Below the pieces are notes generated by a model that was given only the letters and a program-made list of their open reading frames with translations, was not told the DNA's origin and made no database searches. Positions 1 to 13,224 of a stretch of 48,553 bases of DNA are shown here, piece after piece. The translations under genes were made by a program, and so were the position numbers. Positions within the stretch are counted from its first letter, which is position 1. The number at the start of each line of letters is the position of its first letter. The DNA comes from Thiohalobacter sp. (GTDB taxonomy: Bacteria; Pseudomonadota; Gammaproteobacteria; Thiohalobacterales; Thiohalobacteraceae): assembly GCF_027000115.1 (NCBI RefSeq), contig NZ_JALTON010000038.1, positions 1 through 48,553 on the forward strand, in the 5' to 3' direction.

Positions 1-64
1 GCCGCAAGCACCAGCATGGTCGCCCCCGCCCCTGGCGGCTGGCGACCATGCTGGTGCTTGCGGC
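1..64. repeat. Perfect 23-bp inverted repeat at the left edge
   Basis: Bases 1-23 are the exact reverse complement of bases 42-64, with an 18-base spacer. The right arm reads naturally as part of the membrane helix of the anti-sigma gene. The left arm begins exactly at the first base of the window. A perfect fold-back that starts at a sequence end is typical of a chimeric read or contig-end artefact. A genuine hairpin is possible but less likely. Confidence 0.9.
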
Positions 65-557
65 GGTGCTGGCCGGTGGCCTGGGCTGGGTCCTGGGCCG
101 GCACCAGGCACAGCCGGCGCCGGCACTGGCCCACCTGGTGGCCCCGGCGGCCTTCGCCCACCGGGTCTACGCCACCGATCCCAGGCATCCGGTGGAATTC
201 GACGCCAGCCGCGCGGCGCAGCTCGCGGCCTGGGTGTCCGAACGCATGCACAGCGCCCTGTCGCCGCCGGACCTCACCGCAGCCGGCTTCCGGCTGGTGG
301 GCGGCCGCCTGCTCCCCTCCACCAATCGCATGGCCGCCCAGTTTCTCTACGAGGACAATGCGGGGCGGCGGGTCAGCCTCTATGTGCGCCGTGCCGACTG
401 GCAGGCCGCGAGCGACGCATTCCACTATCGCGAGCTGGACGGGCTGGGGGTGTTCTACTGGACCCGCGGGGAGATGGCCCATGCCCTGGCCGGGCGTCTG
501 CCGCGCGCAAAGCTGATCGAGCTGGCCGCGCGGGTACAGGCGGCCGATGCAGGCTGA
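3..557 (+). CDS. Anti-sigma factor, 5'-truncated (membrane and periplasmic part)
   Basis: The reading frame is open to the left edge, so the N-terminal cytoplasmic zinc-finger part that would bind an ECF sigma factor is missing. The visible part starts with one membrane helix (from MLVLAAVLAGGLGWVLG at 48). A periplasmic domain follows, with the pattern usual in proteobacterial transmembrane anti-sigma proteins: HPVEFDASR, then GFRLVGGRLLP, AQFLYEDNAGRRVSLYVRR and FYWTRGEMAHALAG. That pattern is the basis of the family call. The ATG at 48 would leave a protein with no sigma-binding domain, so it is unlikely to be the true start. The first 23 bases may not be genuine because of the fold-back there. 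The partner sigma gene should lie just outside the window. Confidence 0.75.
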   Translation, partial: RKHQHGRPRPWRLATMLVLAAVLAGGLGWVLGRHQAQPAPALAHLVAPAAFAHRVYATDPRHPVEFDASRAAQLAAWVSERMHSALSPPDLTAAGFRLVGGRLLPSTNRMAAQFLYEDNAGRRVSLYVRRADWQAASDAFHYRELDGLGVFYWTRGEMAHALAGRLPRAKLIELAARVQAADAG

Positions 558-679
558 GGCGGCGGTTCTGTGATTCGGGTCACGGTTCCGAGGCCCCGAA
601 AGGCGTCAGATAGGACCCCCGCGGCCGGACAACGGGACGCGGCGAACATTCCAGATCAACTGTTACGGAGGACAGACTC

Positions 680-967
680 ATGGCGACCCTTCGCATTCTG
701 TTTGCATCCCTCGCGCTGGCCCTGGCCGGTACCGCTCACGCCGGCCCGCAAGGCCCGATGATGGATTTCAACACCCTGGACGCCGATCAGGACGGCCATA
801 TCTCGCGCACCGAGGCCGAAGGCCATCGCAGCCTCACCGAGCAGTGGCAAAAGCTCGACGTCGACGGCAACGACCGGATCGAGCCGGCGGAATTCAGCGC
901 CTTCGAACCCATGCCCATGCACGACGGCAGCGGCATGGGCATGAAGCAGGGCACGCCCGAAAAATAG
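680..967 (+). CDS. Secreted EF-hand calcium-binding protein
   Basis: A 95-residue protein with a Sec signal peptide (hydrophobic stretch at residues 4-19, likely cut after AHA at 21). Two canonical EF-hand loops follow: DADQDGHISRTE at 34-45 and DVDGNDRIEPAE at 60-71. Both have acidic or Asn residues at positions 1, 3 and 5 and Glu at position 12, so calcium binding is expected. The tail is rich in Met, Gly and His (PMPMHDGSGMGMKQG). ACGGAGGA lies just before the ATG and fixes the start. It follows the anti-sigma gene by 122 bases on the same strand and could be a target or partner of that sigma system; this is inference from position only. Confidence 0.8.
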   Translation: MATLRILFASLALALAGTAHAGPQGPMMDFNTLDADQDGHISRTEAEGHRSLTEQWQKLDVDGNDRIEPAEFSAFEPMPMHDGSGMGMKQGTPEK

Positions 968-975
968 CGCCGGCG

Positions 976-1479
976 TCAGGAACCGGGTCGTCCGGGTGTG
1001 CCTTCCGGTGCGCCCGCGGCGACCCGCTCGCCGCCGCAGTGGCTGAGCACCAGCTCCGGCGGCTCGAAGGAAAAGATGAAGGGGCCGGCCGCGCGCAGGG
1101 CGTTGAGCCCGAGGATCTGCCGGGTGCGTCCCGGAAACACCGCCGCCTCCAGTTCACCGATCCGGCACCGCTCGCCGATGGCCAACCCCGAAAGGCGGTA
1201 CACCGGCACGCTGAGGATGTCGCCGTTGGCCAGCCGGCCCCGCAGTTCACGCACGAAGGTCGCCGCATTGCGGGCGTGCAGCGCCTCGAGGGTGACCTCG
1301 TTGATGGTGGTCAGGCCGGCGCCGGTGTCGACCAGGAAGGGGGCGGGATCGAGCCCGCCCACCGCCGCCGGGACATAGTAGGTGGCCGGTCCCTGCCGGC
1401 TCATGGCGATGCGGGTGTCAAACTCCTGTCCCATGGCCATCCCCGACAGCCCCAGGGCCAGGATGGCCGAGATTCGCAC
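976..1479 (-). CDS. Small retropepsin-like aspartyl protease, secreted
   Basis: A clan AA single-domain protease. The catalytic motif FLVDTGAG has its Asp near residue 51, and a later hydrophobic stretch ILGLNALRAAGPFIF is typical of the family. The preferred start is the GTG at 1479. It follows AAAGGA by four bases and gives a short signal peptide (RISAILALGLSGMAMG). An in-frame ATG at 1518 would add 13 charged residues and lacks a clear ribosome site. Enzymes of this family work as dimers; the substrate is unknown. The gene follows metH on the same strand (117 bases from this start) and converges tightly on the EF-hand gene, with eight bases between the stops. Confidence 0.75.
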   Translation of the reverse strand: MRISAILALGLSGMAMGQEFDTRIAMSRQGPATYYVPAAVGGLDPAPFLVDTGAGLTTINEVTLEALHARNAATFVRELRGRLANGDILSVPVYRLSGLAIGERCRIGELEAAVFPGRTRQILGLNALRAAGPFIFSFEPPELVLSHCGGERVAAGAPEGTPGRPGS

Positions 1480-1595
1480 CCCATCCTTTCCGTTCAATCG
1501 CTTGTCCCGCGTGCGCATGCCCGTCCCGCCGCTGCTCCGGTCTCTGCAGCAAGGGGGCTGCAAGGAGCGCGCCAGCCTCGATCCGCGCTGGCGGG

Positions 1596-5297
<3,702 letters not shown>

Positions 5298-5381
5298 GGG
5301 GAAATCCGTGCCAGGAGAGGAAACCTGAGGAATCTCGGAGTTTAGCACGGTTCCCGGCGGGCTTGCCGCCGGCGCCGGACC

Positions 5382-5855
5382 TCAGCGGTCTGGACCGGCC
5401 GGGGACGCATCGGTGACGGGCACCACCCGCAACAGGGTGCCATCCACGCCCACCACGCGCACCCGCGCTCCCGCCGCGCAGTCCGGTCCCTCCGCGCGCC
5501 AGGTACTGTCGTCGACACGGATCTTGCCGACACCGTTGACAATGGGCTGTTCCAGGGTGAATACCCGGCCCACATACTGTTCGCCACGCCGGTTGAGGGT
5601 CGGCTGGTCCGTTTCCAGGGGGTGGCGCCGGCGCCACAGCCTCCACAATGCGATGCTGGCGACCGACACCACGGCAAAGATCAGCAGCTGGTATTCCCAC
5701 CCCAGGCCGGGCAGGACGAGCACCACCACGCCGACCACGCCGGCGGCCACCCCCATCCACAGCAGGAAGGCACCGGGCGCGAAGATCTCCAGGGTCACCA
5801 GCACCGCGCCCAGGATCCACCAGTGCCAGTAGGTGACGGTTGCCAGTTCGTTCAT
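5382..5855 (-). CDS. NfeD-family membrane protein
   Basis: A 157-residue membrane protein. The N-terminal half has closely spaced hydrophobic helices (WWILGAVLVTLEIFAPGAF, a Gly/Val-rich segment, then LLIFAVVSVASIALW). A basic turn WRLWRRR follows, then a soluble OB-fold domain (roughly residues 80-150) of the NfeD1b type. Short NfeD proteins of this kind are partners of SPFH proteins and are thought to help organise membrane microdomains. Its ATG overlaps the stop of the preceding SPFH gene by four bases, so the two are co-transcribed and probably translationally coupled. The equivalent E. coli pair is ybbJ/qmcA. Confidence 0.88.
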   Translation of the reverse strand: MNELATVTYWHWWILGAVLVTLEIFAPGAFLLWMGVAAGVVGVVVLVLPGLGWEYQLLIFAVVSVASIALWRLWRRRHPLETDQPTLNRRGEQYVGRVFTLEQPIVNGVGKIRVDDSTWRAEGPDCAAGARVRVVGVDGTLLRVVPVTDASPAGPDR

Positions 5856-6781
5856 GACGTGCGCCCTGCCTTGGCGAATGCCTCGCGGGCCAGTTCACTG
5901 ATGCCGCCCAGCGAGCCAATCACGCTGGATGCCTCCAGCGGCATGAACACCAGCTTCTCGTTGGGCGAGGTGGCGATGGCCTGCAGCGACTCGACATACT
6001 TGGTGGCGACGAAATAGTTGATGGCGTTGATGTCGCCCTCGGCGATGGCGCGCGACACCATTTCCGTGGCCCTGGCCTCGGCTTCCGCCAGGCGTTCACG
6101 GGCCTCGGCCTCGAGAAAGGCCGCCTGGCGCTTTCCTTCGGCCTCGAGGATGGCGGCCTGCTTCTCGCCGTCCGCCTGCAGGATCTCCGACTGCTTGATG
6201 CCTTCGGCCTCGAGGATACGGGCGCGCTTGTCGCGTTCCGCCTTCATTTGCCGGGCCATGGCGTCGACCAGGTCACGTGGCGGCGTGATGTCCTTTATCT
6301 CGATGCGGGTGACCTTCACGCCCCAGGGCGTGGTCGCCTCGTCCACCACGGCCAGCAACTGGGCATTGATGGTGTCGCGCTGGGACAGCAGCTCGTCCAG
6401 GTCCATCGAGCCCATCACGGTGCGGATGTTGGTCATGGTGAGATTGAGTATGGCCAGCTCCAGCCGGTTTACCTCGTACGCGGCCTTGGCGGCATCCAGC
6501 ACCTGGAAGAAGACCACGCCGTCGACCGCCACCATGGCGTTGTCGCGGGTGATGACTTCCTGGGTGGGTACGTCCAGCACACGTTCCATCATGTTGATCT
6601 TGCGGCCGACGCGATCCACGATCGGAACGATCAGGTTGAGTCCGGGCCGCAGCGTGCGGGTGTAGCGGCCAAAGCGCTCGACCGTGTATTCCATGCCCTG
6701 CGGAACGGACTTGACGCCGGCGAACACCAACGCCACGGCCAGCACTGCCAGCAGAATGACGAATTCCTGAAAGCCGAACAT
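5852..6781 (-). CDS. qmcA: SPFH/stomatin-like membrane protease modulator
   Basis: A 309-residue prohibitin/stomatin family protein. An N-terminal anchor helix (FVILLAVLAVALVFAGV) is followed by the SPFH core: QGMEYTVERFGRYTRTLRPG, then PTQEVITRDNAMVAVDGVV, TIRTVMG-like and GVKVTRIEIKDI segments. After that comes a long Ala/Glu-rich coiled coil (about residues 185-245, repeated ILEAEGKRQAA-type units) and a short C-terminal tail. It matches the QmcA/YbbK branch, which forms large membrane-attached rings. CTGGAGGGAAACC precedes the ATG and supports the start. It overlaps nfeD by four bases downstream. It lies 106 bases after uup on the same strand. Confidence 0.92.
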   Translation of the reverse strand: MFGFQEFVILLAVLAVALVFAGVKSVPQGMEYTVERFGRYTRTLRPGLNLIVPIVDRVGRKINMMERVLDVPTQEVITRDNAMVAVDGVVFFQVLDAAKAAYEVNRLELAILNLTMTNIRTVMGSMDLDELLSQRDTINAQLLAVVDEATTPWGVKVTRIEIKDITPPRDLVDAMARQMKAERDKRARILEAEGIKQSEILQADGEKQAAILEAEGKRQAAFLEAEARERLAEAEARATEMVSRAIAEGDINAINYFVATKYVESLQAIATSPNEKLVFMPLEASSVIGSLGGISELAREAFAKAGRTS

Positions 6782-6887
6782 GGTTTCCCTCCAGTCGCGT
6801 TTCCCCAGCCATTAGGCGGGAAAAGGCAGGGCCACGCAAGTCTGCATATCGCCTGCTTGCCGAACGAAACGCGGTTGCCGGCGCGGT

Positions 6888-8783
6888 TCAACCGGTCTGG
6901 CGGGTTTCCAGTTCCGACCAGCGCCGGAAGCAGTGCTCCAGTTCGCGTTCGATGGCCGCCAGGCGCTCGCGCAGTTCCGCGACCCTCTCGGCCTGCTCGC
7001 GATAGAGCGCAGGATCGGCCAGCCGCGCATGCAGCTCGCCCTGTTCGGTTTCCAGCGCCTCGATGCGTTCCGGCAGTTCGGCGAGTTCACGCTGTTCGCG
7101 GTAGGAGAGCTTGCGATCGGGCCGGCGGCGAGGTGCGGGCGTGGTGTCGGCTGTGGGTCGCGCCTTTGCTGGCTCGGACTGCGGCGGCGCGGGGCGCTGG
7201 CGCAGCCAGTCGCTGTAGCCGCCGACGTATTCACGGACCTCGCCATTGCCCTCGAATGCCAGCGTGCTGGTCACCACCCGGTCGAGGAATTCGCGGTCGT
7301 GGCTGACCAGCAGCAGGGTGCCATCGAATTCGAGCAGGCGTTCCTCCAGCAGCTCCAGGGTCTCCATGTCCAGATCGTTGGTCGGTTCGTCGAGGACCAG
7401 CAGGTTGCAGGGGCGTGCGAACAGGCGCGCCAGCAGCAGCCGGTTGCGCTCGCCGCCCGACAGGGCTCGCACCGGCTGGCGGGCGCGCTCGGGCTCGAAC
7501 AGGAAGTCGCGGAGCCAGGACATGACATGGCGGGTGCCGCCCTGGATTTCGATGCGGTCCCGACCTTCGGCGACATTGTCGAGCACGCTGGCATCGGGAT
7601 CGAGGGTCTCGCGCTGCTGATCGAAGTAGGCCACCTCCAGTCCGGTCCCGCGCCGCAGCCGGCCCGAGTCGGGCGCCAGTTCGCCCAGCAGCAGGCGGAT
7701 CAGGCTGGACTTGCCCACACCGTTGGGGCCGATGATGCCGACCCGGTCGCCGCGCAGGATGCGGGTGCTCAGCCCATGGATCAGGGTGCGGTTGCCCAGG
7801 GTCAGCGACACCGCCTCGGCCTCGAACACCAGGCGTCCGCTGCGCTCGGCCTCCTGCAGCCGGATGCGGGCCTGGCCCGGGCAGCTGCGGCGCGCACGGC
7901 GTGCCTCGCGCAGGCGTTCCAGCGCACGCACCCGACCCTCGTTGCGGGTCCGCCGGGCCTTGATGCCCTGGCGGATCCAGGCCTCCTCCTCGGCCAGGCG
8001 GCGATCCTGGCGCGCGTTCTCGGCGGCCTCGGCGGCCAGTGCTTCCTCGCGGCGTTCCAGGAAACGGTCATAGTCCCCGGGCCAGCTCCGCAGCCGGCCG
8101 CGGTCCAGCTCGACGATGCGCGTGGCGAGCCGGCGCAGGAAGGCGCGGTCGTGGGTAATGAACAGGAGTGCCCCGCGGAACTCGACCAGAAAGTCCTCAA
8201 GCCAGCGGATGGCCTCGATGTCGAGATGGTTGGTGGGCTCGTCCAGCAGCAGCAGGTCGGGCTCGGTGACCAGCGCGCGTGCCAGCAGCACACGGCGTTT
8301 CAGGCCGCCGGAGAGCTGCGCGACCTCGGCATCGGGATCGAGCCGCAGGCGAGACAGCACCGCCTCGATGCGGTGGGCGTGGTTCCAGCCTCCGCCCGCC
8401 TCGAGCCGGTGCTGGATGCGCGCCAGGTGCGCCAGCGCGTCATCCGAACCGCTCTCGGCAACCCGCCGGCTGGTGGCATGCCAGTCGCGCAGGTCCGCGG
8501 CCAGCTCGCCCAGGGCATCCGCGACCCGGTCGTACACCCGGCCCGTGAGGTCTTCGGGCACCGCCTGCGCCAGGCGGGCGATGCGCACGCCGTCCCCGAC
8601 CCGGCGTTCGCCGCTGTCGGGCGCCAGTTCACCGGCGATGATGCGCAGCAGCGTGCTCTTGCCGGCACCGTTGCGACCGACCAGGCACACCCGCTCGCCC
8701 TTTTCCAGATTCAGGTCCGCGCCGTCCAGCAGCGGCGGGCCGCCGAGGGCGAGCGAAACATTGCGAAGGGTGAGCAGGCTCAT
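6888..8783 (-). CDS. uup: ABC-F family ATPase, Uup type
   Basis: A 631-residue soluble protein with two ABC ATPase domains and no membrane segments. Domain 1 has Walker A GRNGAGKS at 36-43, signature LSGGLKRRVLLARAL and Walker B LLLLDEPTNHLD. Domain 2 has GPNGVGKSS, LSGGERNRLLLARLF and LLVLDEPTNDLDM. The linker between them is long and Arg-rich (ARQDRRLAEEEAWIRQG). A basic region (RRRPDRKLSYREQREL) then leads to a C-terminal coiled coil, the hallmark of Uup. ABC-F proteins act on the ribosome, and Uup is linked to replication-related DNA structures and precise excision of transposons. The start ATG is the only one that gives the full first strand. Confidence 0.93.
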   Translation of the reverse strand: MSLLTLRNVSLALGGPPLLDGADLNLEKGERVCLVGRNGAGKSTLLRIIAGELAPDSGERRVGDGVRIARLAQAVPEDLTGRVYDRVADALGELAADLRDWHATSRRVAESGSDDALAHLARIQHRLEAGGGWNHAHRIEAVLSRLRLDPDAEVAQLSGGLKRRVLLARALVTEPDLLLLDEPTNHLDIEAIRWLEDFLVEFRGALLFITHDRAFLRRLATRIVELDRGRLRSWPGDYDRFLERREEALAAEAAENARQDRRLAEEEAWIRQGIKARRTRNEGRVRALERLREARRARRSCPGQARIRLQEAERSGRLVFEAEAVSLTLGNRTLIHGLSTRILRGDRVGIIGPNGVGKSSLIRLLLGELAPDSGRLRRGTGLEVAYFDQQRETLDPDASVLDNVAEGRDRIEIQGGTRHVMSWLRDFLFEPERARQPVRALSGGERNRLLLARLFARPCNLLVLDEPTNDLDMETLELLEERLLEFDGTLLLVSHDREFLDRVVTSTLAFEGNGEVREYVGGYSDWLRQRPAPPQSEPAKARPTADTTPAPRRRPDRKLSYREQRELAELPERIEALETEQGELHARLADPALYREQAERVAELRERLAAIERELEHCFRRWSELETRQTG

Positions 8784-9174
8784 GAGCGGTTCGGGCGCCG
8801 TTGAGGGATGCGGGACATGATACGCCGGCTGCCGGAAAGGCAGGTGTCGGTTGGCGGCATTTTCTGCTCCAGTTCCTCAGGGATATCGTTTAACCCCTTG
8901 CTGTTACGGGGTAATCCGGGGTTGTCCACAAAAACTGTGGATAACCTTGTGCATGAATTCCGGATGACGCCGCTTCCAGGCCATGAATATGGCGCTTTCG
9001 TTAAACTGGTCAATTTTTGACCACTGGATAGAGATGGCGAAAAATCAGATGGTTGAGTGTGCCCGCCGGGCCGCATTCGGTGACTGGTGCGCGACCGGAC
9101 CGGGTGACGGTTTTTTGTCGCCAGGCTGTGTATAACCGTTTTCTGCAGGCCGGGCACGCGCCTCGGCGTCGGTG
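8784..9174. other. 391-base gene-free region between uup and tRNA-Ile2
   Basis: No convincing gene is present. It is AT-richer than its surroundings. It contains a facing pair of DnaA-box-like sites (8921-8945), a third box (9127-9135), a short ACCCC/GGGGT hairpin just before the pair (about 8892-8912), and a T run at about 9112-9117 without a strong stem before it. The uup promoter and any processing signals of the tRNA 3' side must lie here, but no clear -35/-10 pair could be picked. Confidence 0.6.
8921..9135. promoter_or_regulatory. Cluster of DnaA-box-like sites
   Basis: GTTGTCCACA (8921-8930) and TGTGGATAAC (8936-8945) face each other across five bases. The second is a perfect TTATCCACA box on the minus strand; the first differs by one base. 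A third site, TGTGTATAA at 9127-9135, matches TTWTNCACA on the minus strand. Perfect boxes are rare by chance in DNA this GC-rich. The site could bind DnaA as a regulator of uup or rpoD-region genes, or as a DARS- or datA-like titration element. It is not an obvious origin, because no dnaA, dnaN or AT-rich unwinding region is nearby. Confidence 0.5.
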
Positions 9175-9251
<77 letters not shown>

Positions 9252-9318
9252 GCGATGGGCGAAGGGGATGATACGTCCTGAAGTCCCCGGCGGGAATACC
9301 CGCTTTGGCGGGCGTGCA

Positions 9319-9345
9319 TGAAAAGGGCCCCGGAGGGCCCTTTCC
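9319..9345 (-). terminator. Rho-independent terminator of rpoD
   Basis: On the minus strand, AAAGGGCCC and GGGCCCTTTT form a strong GC-rich stem with a small CCG-containing loop, followed by a T run. It lies 16-42 bases past the rpoD stop and ends the rpsU operon ahead of the tRNA. The run of A on the other side makes it able to act in both directions. Confidence 0.85.
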
Positions 9346-9360
9346 GGCTGACCGCGCGGG

Positions 9361-11172
<1,812 letters not shown>

Positions 11173-11225
11173 AGATGTCGGTTCTGTCGGCGCTTCGCGC
11201 AAATGGGTTCGTCCGAAATGGAACG

Positions 11226-11248
11226 GGCCGAGGCACTGGGCCTCGGCC
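11226..11248 (-). other. Hairpin in the dnaG-rpoD gap
   Basis: A perfect 9-bp stem, GGCCGAGGC with GCCTCGGCC and a five-base loop, lies in the 133-base gap between dnaG and rpoD. It has no strong T run, so it is not a classic terminator. In E. coli the same gap carries control elements that make rpoD expression differ from dnaG. An RNA-processing or partial-termination role is inference. Confidence 0.5.
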
Positions 11249-11305
11249 GGGTCAGCAAAATCAAACGTTCAGTGTAGCTGAACCCGGTTCCGTTTTCCAG
11301 CCTGG

Positions 11306-13090
11306 TCAGGGTTGCGGCGGGGCGCCCGACTGGTGGGGGCGCCTGCCCATGAGTTCTTTCCATTCAACAAGTTCGTCGTCGGTCAGGCGGCCATCCCGGG
11401 CCAGTTTGTCCTGGAGCAGGTGCCAGCGCGCATCCTGCCACGCCGTCACCATGAGACGGAGCAGGCCGCGCAGTTCTTCCCTGAGATCAACCCCGGCCGG
11501 CGTCTCCGGCGGGCGGCTGGCAAGCTTCCACAGGGCCGCTTCGGCCGGGTGTCCGCGGAAGTGCTCCATCAGGCTGCCGACGTTCCTTAGATGCGGCTCG
11601 CGGCGCAGAAGTTCAAGCAGTTCCCGCAGCAGCGGCACCCCCGGCAGTTCGATCGCGGACAGTTCCGGCGGCGGCTCGATCCCGCCGGCCAGCTCCGGGT
11701 GGTGCAGCAGCAGGTGGATGGCACTGCGCACCGGGCGCCGCGAGCCTTCGGCGGGGCGTCGCGGTCGCCGCGATGCCGGTGCGGTATTGTCCGCGGCTGG
11801 CTCGCGCTGCAGCAGTCGCGTCAGGTGTCCGACCTCCATGTCCACCTGCTCGGCCAGGCGCTGCACCATCAGGTCGTGGAATACGCCCTCGGGCAGCCGG
11901 GCGAGCAGGGGCCGCGCGCGCTCCACCAGCCGCGCCTGACCCTCGCTGGTACGGATATCGGCCTCTTCCCGCAAATGTTCATAGAAATATTCGGAAAAGG
12001 GGGTCGCCGCCTCGGTGCGGGCGAGAAAGGCGTCACTTCCCTCGCGGCGCACCAGGCTGTCCGGGTCCTCGCCCTCGGGCAGAAACAGGAAGCGGGCCTG
12101 GCGGCCGTCGCGCATGACCGGCAGGGCGTTCTCCAGCGCGCGCCAGGCGGCGGCGCGGCCGGCGCGGTCGCCGTCGAAGCAGAAGATGACGTCCGGCACC
12201 ACCCGGAACAGTTGTTCCAGATGTTCGCGGGTCGCGGCGGTGCCCAGCGTCGCCACGGCATGGCTGATGCCGAACTGGGCCAGCGCCACCACGTCCATGT
12301 AGCCCTCGACCACCAGCAGCGATTCCAGCTTGCGGGTGCGGCGGCGCGCCTCGAACAGGCCGTACAGCTCGCGGCCCTTGTGGAACACGGGGGATTCGGG
12401 CGAGTTGAGGTATTTCGGCTTCTCGTCACCCAGCACCCGGCCGCCGAAGCCGATCACGCGGCCGCGGCGGTCGTGGATGGGAAACAGGATGCGGTCGCGG
12501 AAGCGGTCGTAGAGGCTGCCGTCGTCGCGGCGGATGGCCAGGCCGCTGTCGGCCAGCAGTCGGCGCGCGGCCTCCGTGGTGCCCAGCGCCGCGACCAGGT
12601 TCTCCCAGCCCGGCGGCGCATAGCCCAGCCCGAAGTCGCGGGCGATCTCGCCGGACAGGCCGCGCCGGCGCAGGTAGTCCACCGCACGTTCCCGTTGCGG
12701 GTGCTCGCGGAGCTGGCGCTGGAACCAGCGCGCGGCCTCGGCCTGGATCTCGTACAGGCCGCCATGGGCCTCGGGCGCCGCCGCCAGTGCCTCGCGCGGG
12801 ACCTCGACCCCGGCCAGCCGTGCCAGTTCCTCCACCGCCTCGACGAAGGCGAGGTGGTCGTATTCCATCAGGAAACCGATGGCGTTGCCATGCGCGCCGC
12901 AGCCGAAGCAGTGATAGAACTGCTTGGTCGGGCTGACGGTGAAGGAGGGGGTCTTTTCGTTGTGAAAGGGGCAGCAGGCGCTGAATTCGCGGCCGCTTTT
13001 CTTCAGCGGCACCCGCGCCTCGATGACCTCGACGATGTCGACGCGCCCGAGAAGGTCGTCGATGAACTGCTGCGGAATACGGCCGGCCAT
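11306..13090 (-). CDS. dnaG: DNA primase
   Basis: Makes RNA primers for the replication fork with DnaB. The protein has 594 residues. The N-terminal zinc finger has ligands Cys40, His43, Cys61 and Cys64 (CPFH and CFGC). It is followed by the primase core and the TOPRIM domain with SLLVVEGYMDVVAL and the acidic metal site CFDGDRAGRAA. The C-terminal third is the helicase-binding domain and is rich in Arg, Glu and Leu. The ATG at 13090 gives the normal start (AGRIPQQFIDDLLGRVDIVEVI). It is the third gene of the rpsU operon. A 112-bp inverted-repeat element fills the gap to the upstream yqeY gene. Confidence 0.97.
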   Translation of the reverse strand: MAGRIPQQFIDDLLGRVDIVEVIEARVPLKKSGREFSACCPFHNEKTPSFTVSPTKQFYHCFGCGAHGNAIGFLMEYDHLAFVEAVEELARLAGVEVPREALAAAPEAHGGLYEIQAEAARWFQRQLREHPQRERAVDYLRRRGLSGEIARDFGLGYAPPGWENLVAALGTTEAARRLLADSGLAIRRDDGSLYDRFRDRILFPIHDRRGRVIGFGGRVLGDEKPKYLNSPESPVFHKGRELYGLFEARRRTRKLESLLVVEGYMDVVALAQFGISHAVATLGTAATREHLEQLFRVVPDVIFCFDGDRAGRAAAWRALENALPVMRDGRQARFLFLPEGEDPDSLVRREGSDAFLARTEAATPFSEYFYEHLREEADIRTSEGQARLVERARPLLARLPEGVFHDLMVQRLAEQVDMEVGHLTRLLQREPAADNTAPASRRPRRPAEGSRRPVRSAIHLLLHHPELAGGIEPPPELSAIELPGVPLLRELLELLRREPHLRNVGSLMEHFRGHPAEAALWKLASRPPETPAGVDLREELRGLLRLMVTAWQDARWHLLQDKLARDGRLTDDELVEWKELMGRRPHQSGAPPQP

Positions 13091-13112
13091 GGGGTGCAGT
13101 CTAGCCTAAACG

Positions 13113-13224
13113 AATGGCCACGGAATCCACTGAATCCACGGCAACGCCAATCGCTGCGCACGCGTCCTGCGCGACACCAGGGAGGGCCGCCATTGCAGTG
13201 GGTTCAGTGGATTCCGTGGCTATT
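13113..13224. repeat. Palindromic intergenic element, copy 1
   Basis: Arms at 13113-13141 and 13196-13224 are inverted copies matching at 26 of 29 positions. Both contain GCCACGGAATCCACTGAA. The same arms recur around 34389-34496, so this is a dispersed family. It has no coding capacity and no transposase. The right arm carries the TAG stop codon of yqeY (13220-13222). Confidence 0.85.

Noticed and set aside
5298-5381. Cobalamin or SAM riboswitch before metH
   Set aside because: The leader is only 84 bases and lacks a B12 box or SAM-aptamer features. It has only a 7-bp GC hairpin near 5349-5373.
8808-9020. Possible 70-residue gene in the uup-tRNA gap
   Set aside because: It has no ribosome site and runs through the DnaA-box pair. 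The peptide shows no signal, helix pattern or family likeness.
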